From Glandiceps talaboti (Eukaryota > Hemichordata > Enteropneusta > Spengelidae): 64,000 nucleotides of DNA. Made by a program: the position numbers and the translations under genes. The notes beneath the pieces are model-generated. The model was not told the DNA's origin, made no database searches, and saw only the letters and a list, made by a program, of their open reading frames with translations. How positions within the stretch are numbered: position 1 is the first letter of the stretch; the number at the start of each line of letters is the position of its first letter. Positions 62,275 through 64,000 of this stretch are shown here, one piece after another. Location: contig NC_135553.1 in assembly GCF_964340395.1 (NCBI RefSeq), positions 9,137,501 through 9,201,500 of the forward strand, in the 5' to 3' direction.

Positions 62275-63021
62275 GGTAGAGGCTATTCCTACATGTATAG
62301 CCCTAATGGAGTGCATATTGGATGGACAGACAGACAAACACACGAATGGACACCATTCCTACTACATACTCTCCATGTAGTCTCTGTTTGGCCTGATTAC
62401 AACTGCATTCATAATTATTGTACCTCCTCTACAGTAGGACAGTGAATGGTAATCCATAATTTATTTGACTTTTAATGGCGACTGCCGGGGATTACAAAAC
62501 ATCAGGTACACCACACCTAGATATAGATATAGGCGACCTAGACAGTTATAATGAATTATCTACTTGACCAAAACATTAGGACGACAGATGTGTTTGGTAT
62601 TATGAGAAATTACAGTCATACAAATTAATAATACTCCAATTTTGAGGTGAAAATTTAACATTATGCAGTATACAATTCTGATTTTGGGTTTGATTTGGCA
62701 TGTCAACATTTTCATCTGACAAATATGGCAACAGCTAAACTTAATTGTGGTGGTTGTGGTGCCATCTCACTAAACGCTTTTAACAAATCACTGACAAAAA
62801 TATGAAAACGATCAAAATTTGTTGATATTTTACTACTACGTACTACAACCACTGATTTCATAAAATACATACAACACTGATGATGATTAGCGCAATCAGC
62901 TTTATATACGTAACTTCGAAAAGATGTTTCACCTTCAATAACTTCTCTGATTTCACAGCTTCTTCTGGGTCAAAATGTTGTTGTTCTTGTTGGACAGCCT
63001 GTTTTTCTTCATCAGCAGGAT
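46436..63021 (-). CDS. TMF1: TMF1 (golgin, ARA160 homologue), 3' part with 17 coding exons
   Basis: This is the C-terminal part, about 711 codons (human TMF1 is 1093 aa), of TATA element modulatory factor 1, a long coiled-coil Golgi protein that binds Rab6 and tethers vesicles. It was first named for DNA and androgen-receptor binding. Exons (minus): 63021-62933, 61692-61609, 58900-58797, 58568-58451, 57709-57654, 57127-56960, 56391-56306, 55663-55537, 54979-54823, 54414-54267, 53771-53477, 51615-51453, 50168-50031, 49564-49424, 48538-48413, 47191-47081 and 46462-46436. All phases agree. Hallmarks: LMEEGEKLSKQQLQNSNIIK (Pfam TMF_DNA_bd region), RPLLRQIENLQ, LSRSASF, TAMAEELVNLSNRNEILEDK and VLQMYGEKAEEAEELKLDLQ (TMF_TATA_bd region). 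No exon was recognised between 63022 and 64000, so the N-terminus is probably off the window. Confidence 0.96.
46724..46789. repeat. Perfect 30-bp palindrome with two CRE octamers
   Basis: GTGTGACGTCAAAGTATAGT... (46724-46753) is exactly complementary to 46760-46789, with a 6-base spacer GCATGG. Each arm holds TGACGTCA, the canonical CRE. A third CATATTACTATA at 46712-46723 gives an alternative 12-bp pairing with the left arm. It lies in the last TMF1 intron. Confidence 0.93.
46900..46986. repeat. Dispersed repeat B, copy 2
   Basis: Second copy of the 20874 repeat, here in the last TMF1 intron. It shares GTTGATTTATGTTCACAGTG, ATGTATCATTT and CAGTGTCTGTA. Confidence 0.75.
47081..47191 (-). 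CDS. TMF1: TMF1 exon, TMF_TATA_bd region
   Basis: 37 codons, phase 0 at both ends, acceptor TGGCAG|GCTCTG and donor ACAG|GTAAAG. It encodes NAVLQMYGEKAEEAEELKLD then LQDVKEMYRQQ, nearly identical to human NTILQMYGEKAEEAEELRLD. Confidence 0.98.
47912..48385 (-). mobile_element. LINE remnant, L1/Tx1-like C-terminus with poly(A) tail
   Basis: Minus-strand translation gives YKNGFSPACIFCERDDETLR then HLFHSCNETQKFWQDFLNCF, the zf-RVT domain (CxxC...H...C) at the end of L1-type reverse transcriptases. After a frameshift comes LLLAKRHIYSMKMKNLKPHF, the usual extreme C-terminus. AATAAA (minus, near 47940) and a poly(A) tail (plus poly-T at about 47912-47925) mark the 3' end. It is 5'-truncated and dead. 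It sits in the TMF1 intron just downstream of the exon ending at 48413, on the same strand. Confidence 0.85.
48413..48538 (-). CDS. TMF1: TMF1 exon, TMF_TATA_bd region
   Basis: 42 codons, phase 0 at both ends, acceptor TTTTAG|GTGGAG and donor ACAG|GTAGAG. It encodes TAMAEELVNLSNRNEILEDK, matching human SIMAEELVKLTNQNDELEEK. A LINE remnant begins only a few tens of bases into the next intron. Confidence 0.97.
48952..49042. repeat. (ATTG)n microsatellite
   Basis: About 22 perfect ATTG units in a TMF1 intron. Confidence 0.97.
49424..49564 (-). CDS. TMF1: TMF1 exon, start of TMF_TATA_bd region
   Basis: 47 codons, phase 0 at both ends, acceptor CATAG|GGTGAG and donor ACAG|GTGAGT. It encodes SMYENVMSGSATAIIESLQS then QVKQRDGEIVQLQ, matching human NLYDAVRMGAGSSIIENLQS. 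Confidence 0.96.
49687..50044 (-). repeat. TMF1: 51/52-bp minisatellite carrying seven TMF1 splice donors
   Basis: On the minus strand each unit reads AATATTACCACCATTGACTC-AG|GTAGGT... then ACCCACAAACACCCAGT. It contains the last 22 bases of the exon plus the first 29-30 bases of the intron. Possible exon ends are 50031, 49980, 49928, 49877, 49826, 49774 and 49723 (spacings 51, 52, 51, 51, 52, 51). Four copies have GTAGGTGT, two GTAGGGTT and the last GTAGATTT. Confidence 0.93.
50031..50168 (-). CDS. TMF1: TMF1 exon, Ser/Pro-rich linker
   Basis: 46 codons, phase 0 at both ends, acceptor TTCACAG|GAGAAG. It encodes EKKMEELSTSVHLKVNSQPE, then TPTLSRSASFTSEPLTSTPI and LPPLTQ. PTLSRSASF matches human PTMSRSSSI. 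Its donor CTCAG|GTAGGT is the first of seven copies in a 51/52-bp tandem array, so the true 3' end could be any of several positions; 50031 is the first and simplest choice. Confidence 0.9.
50515..50840. repeat. Tandem duplication, about 195-bp period
   Basis: GAATTGTACAAGAAACAT occurs at about 50518 and 50712, and AAAGATTCAG-AATCTCAGACA near 50600 and 50812, in the same order. This is an old duplication of about 195 bp inside a TMF1 intron. Confidence 0.75.
51415..51442. repeat. (CAAT)n microsatellite next to a splice donor
   Basis: Seven CAAT units. They end about 9 bp from the donor of the TMF1 exon 51453-51615. Confidence 0.93.
51453..51615 (-). CDS. TMF1: TMF1 exon, coiled coil
   Basis: 163 bp, phase 2 to 0, acceptor ATCCAG|AGAAG. 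It encodes DKALLEKQVEMERLKVDTEK, matching human EKTLLNSQLEMERMKVEQER. The donor TAAG|GTAAAC keeps frame with the next exon. A second GT (ACAG|GTATTG) 8 nt downstream would not, and abuts a (CAAT)n tract. Confidence 0.94.
52437..52722. mobile_element. Foldback family C, copy 3
   Basis: Diverged copy in a TMF1 intron: CCCAATTTTCTTCATTCAGC, GAGTGACCTAAGGAGCCTGT, return arm CCTTAGGTCATGAGTATTTT, then GAGCACCACAGAACCAATGA and CAACCTGGCTTGT. The same orientation as the other two. Confidence 0.82.
53477..53771 (-). CDS. TMF1: TMF1 exon, largest in window
   Basis: 295 bp, phase 1 to 2. It encodes TRPLLRQIENLQSTFTTQSN, then SWERIERSLTERLNEAQTQL and ESQVTLLRQEKVKLSAMLEM. The human counterpart is TRPLLRQIENLQATLGSQTS and on. 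Acceptor TTGTAG|CTACC, donor ACAG|GTAAGA. Confidence 0.97.
54267..54414 (-). CDS. TMF1: TMF1 exon, coiled coil
   Basis: 148 bp, phase 0 to 1, acceptor ATTCAG|GTGAAT and donor GCTG|GTAAGT. It encodes VNDLRMSLSRAEQIYARKED, then RLQEAEYRNQELSQSVTA, matching human RLQEAENRNQELSQSVSS. Confidence 0.96.
54823..54979 (-). CDS. TMF1: TMF1 exon, coiled coil
   Basis: 157 bp, phase 2 to 0, acceptor AACAG|GGAG and donor TCAA|GTGAGT. It encodes EIAELHRTIASKESKIQEAQ and later EMNAKEEIRFALERAQQEAR, matching human REMKAKEELSAALEKAQEEA. Confidence 0.95.
55537..55663 (-). CDS. TMF1: TMF1 exon, coiled coil
   Basis: 127 bp, phase 1 to 2, acceptor TTTCAG|ACGG and donor ACAA|GTAAGT. It encodes ISKLSVAVELQEKQINTLN and ends STQSALDASYK, matching human SIQAALDSAYKEL. 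Confidence 0.93.
56306..56391 (-). CDS. TMF1: TMF1 exon, coiled coil
   Basis: 86 bp, phase 2 to 1, acceptor GTTCAG|AAAGC and donor AAAG|GTAAGA. It encodes LDSLEAEVTHLKEVLDGKEG, matching human LEEELQHLKQVLDGKEEV. Confidence 0.94.
56960..57127 (-). CDS. TMF1: TMF1 exon, TMF_DNA_bd region
   Basis: 168 bp, phase 2 at both ends. It encodes RLLEEKDEQIEGLMEEGEKL then SKQQLQNSNIIKKLRVKEKE, the best-conserved block of TMF1 (human LMEEGEKLSKQQLHNSNIIK). Confidence 0.97.
57370..57560. repeat. (CACAG)n-type microsatellite
   Basis: Many GCACAGCACAGCACAG and AGTAAAG/CAGTACA variants, degenerate at both ends. Confidence 0.85.
57654..57709 (-). CDS. TMF1: TMF1 exon, coiled coil
   Basis: 56 bp, phase 0 to 2, acceptor TGTTAG|GAAAG and donor ACAA|GTATGT. 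It encodes ERDMLKKEIQITYQQLQD, matching human ERDAAKKEIKNIKEEL. Confidence 0.92.
57898..58262 (-). mobile_element. tRNA-derived SINE copy 3 (best preserved)
   Basis: Read on the minus strand it starts GTCATGATGGGTGAATGG and shows a pol III A-box-like TGGTTAGAGTGG and a B-box-like GGTTTGAACCC (plus 58194-58204), spaced as in a tRNA (Ser/Leu-like head). The body contains a GGTACGATAGAGGTTGC-like block and ends with a tail AGCGCTATATAAAAACCGAC followed by (ATT)n. Total is about 365 bp. It sits in a TMF1 intron on the TMF1 strand. Confidence 0.85.
58451..58568 (-). CDS. TMF1: TMF1 exon, coiled coil
   Basis: 118 bp, phase 2 to 0, acceptor TTACAG|TCAAC and donor TAAG|GTATTA. It encodes EELEDLNIVTEEFTQRLSSM-like heptads; the stretch EEFTQRLSSMEKKFQSVTK matches human DEFTQRIAEAEKKVQLACK. 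Confidence 0.93.
58797..58900 (-). CDS. TMF1: TMF1 exon, start of coiled coil
   Basis: 104 bp, phase 0 to 2. It encodes KLAEMAEVLQARENQVLTLS then KENMDLQESSSILR, matching human EKLEKREAQLLSLSKEKALL. Acceptor TTTCAG|AAATTG, donor GAAG|GTGAGA. Confidence 0.92.
59158..59472 (-). mobile_element. SINE copy 4
   Basis: Shares with copy 3 CAACCTCTATCATACCAGGT, ACAGCTAGGTTGACTGGGG, GGTTCGAATCTTGCCC, AACCTGCAACCTACAGATTC and CCAAGCTGACCACTCTAACC. It lies in the next TMF1 intron upstream, same orientation. Confidence 0.82.
61609..61692 (-). CDS. TMF1: TMF1 exon, acidic linker
   Basis: 28 codons, phase 0 at both ends, acceptor TATCAG|GACTC and donor AGAG|GTATGT. It encodes DSDETDESTSDLNSDSVT then VCEQSENLLE, acidic and serine-rich like the region before the coiled coil in human TMF1. 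Confidence 0.8.
62200..62345. repeat. Duplicated block with (GACA)n
   Basis: GAGTGCATATTGGGTGGACA and GAGTGCATATTGGATGGACA, each followed by GACA repeats, lie about 95 bp apart in a TMF1 intron. Degenerate ATAACCAAACATAACC-like repeats precede it from about 61960. Confidence 0.75.
62933..63021 (-). CDS. TMF1: TMF1 exon (first seen in window)
   Basis: 89 bp, enters in phase 1 (acceptor AACTAG|ATCC) and leaves in phase 0 (TGAAG|GTGAAA). It encodes DPADEEKQAVQQEQQHFDPE then AVKSEKLLK, an acidic, poorly conserved linker. It is assigned by splice sites, phase and position more than by similarity. Confidence 0.75.
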
Positions 63022-64000
63022 CTAGTTGTAAAATAGGGAAATATCAAACATAAATGGGTTGACAGTGTAGGTACAAAATAATTTCTTAACAGCAATATGA
63101 GTTTGGAAACTGCAGCAACATGGAAAGGCACTGAGAAGTACATCTTTTGTATAAGTAAACACATCCAATGTTTCTAATGTTGACAAACACATCACAAACA
63201 GGTGCTCAGAGTTTTTTCCACACCATACTTTTACAGTCTTCAAACAGAAGGGGAAGATACTTCATACTCAGCCAAGAGACTTGTCTTGGTGTTACTGGTA
63301 GTGGATGTCCTCTTGAAACAGTACCACCAAGATGAGTCTACAGTCTAATTTATAATAACCTGTTTATTCAAATTACACCTTTTACGAACGTTTTCATGGA
63401 AAAAGAACATCTTGTTTTGCACACCGCTGCGAATCTTTTCAACACAGTATTATGTTGTTGTCTAACATACATTCAACTCTAACAATGGACTGGATGTGTT
63501 TCTCACTGCTCTTAGCTTTAAAGCTTGACAATATAATTCTATTAGTAGTACATCTTGGGTGTCAATGTGATGTTGTGAATACATATACATTGATATTCCA
63601 GATAATCTTGTACTCATTTACAGTTGTGAATACATTTAATTGAAACTTCTTTATATTGCTTCTCGATGTCTTGTTTTTAATGATCTGGTGTGAAATACTT
63701 TCATACAATGTTAATGAATAATGTATTGTTCCCTAGGGTGCCCTCAGGATTTCAGAGCTCTCACCCTTGATTGGTGTACAAATGAACAATCATTTAAATA
63801 TTCTTAATACCCTTCATTTTGTTTCATCTCAGCTTACACATCCATAGCTACATACATGAAGGTGTGTTTGCATAAATTAGCATATCTTGTTTTCTTTCCC
63901 TGTCACTGAATTTCACCAGTTTATTCTGTAAATTTATAATTATAATTTATAATGTCAAGTTCACACCATGCTTTCTCACAGTATTATCAATCCAAGTTCT
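63022..64000. other. TMF1 upstream intron or flank, no exon recognised
   Basis: The exon at 63021 enters in phase 1, so the gene continues to the right. I found no convincing TMF1 exon here on the minus strand. A TTSNTKTSLLAEYEVSSPS reading near 63255-63330 lacks a clear donor and was not called. Confidence 0.5.

Noticed and set aside
63255-63340. Possible further TMF1 exon (minus)
   Set aside because: An acceptor-like CTGTAG is present, but no clear donor in the needed phase and no similarity to TMF1.

Overview
The window is nuclear DNA from an invertebrate animal. It is AT-rich, has spliced genes with GT-AG introns, and is full of microsatellites, minisatellites, foldback/MITE elements, tRNA-derived SINEs and LINE remnants. 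No operons, bacterial signals or virus-like elements were seen. The three genes are conserved across animals. Their sequences and the repeat types suit a marine bilaterian such as a hemichordate, amphioxus, brachiopod or mollusc; the exact phylum cannot be fixed by eye.

Layout: 1-10260 is gene-free flank with an inverted-repeat element, a MITE, a 28-bp hairpin and two large 45-bp-period tandem arrays. 10261-35733 (minus) is a complete six-exon KCTD5-type BTB/CUL3-adaptor gene (222 aa) with a 16.7-kb first intron packed with repeats. 35734-36346 separates it head-to-head from 36347-41231 (plus), a complete five-exon gene for mitochondrial ATP synthase subunit d (160 aa). 41480-46435 is the convergent intergenic space. 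46436-63021 (minus) holds the last 17 coding exons (about 711 codons) of TMF1, a Golgi coiled-coil protein; its N-terminal exons lie beyond the right edge or were not recognised. All exon joins below keep phase and match the families from end to end.

How the genes relate: KCTD5 and ATP5PD share a 614-bp start-to-start divergent promoter region with YY1-like motifs at both ends. TMF1 is functionally unrelated.

Most interesting points: a 51/52-bp minisatellite in TMF1 has copied a 5' splice site seven times in a row, one alternative of which adds 17 in-frame codons; the KCTD5 stop codon is followed within about 130 bp by a 1.9-kb satellite with higher-order structure and no visible AATAAA before it; a perfect 30-bp palindrome in the last TMF1 intron carries two CRE octamers; and there are several multi-copy foldback families, including a hairpin nested inside another inverted-repeat element.
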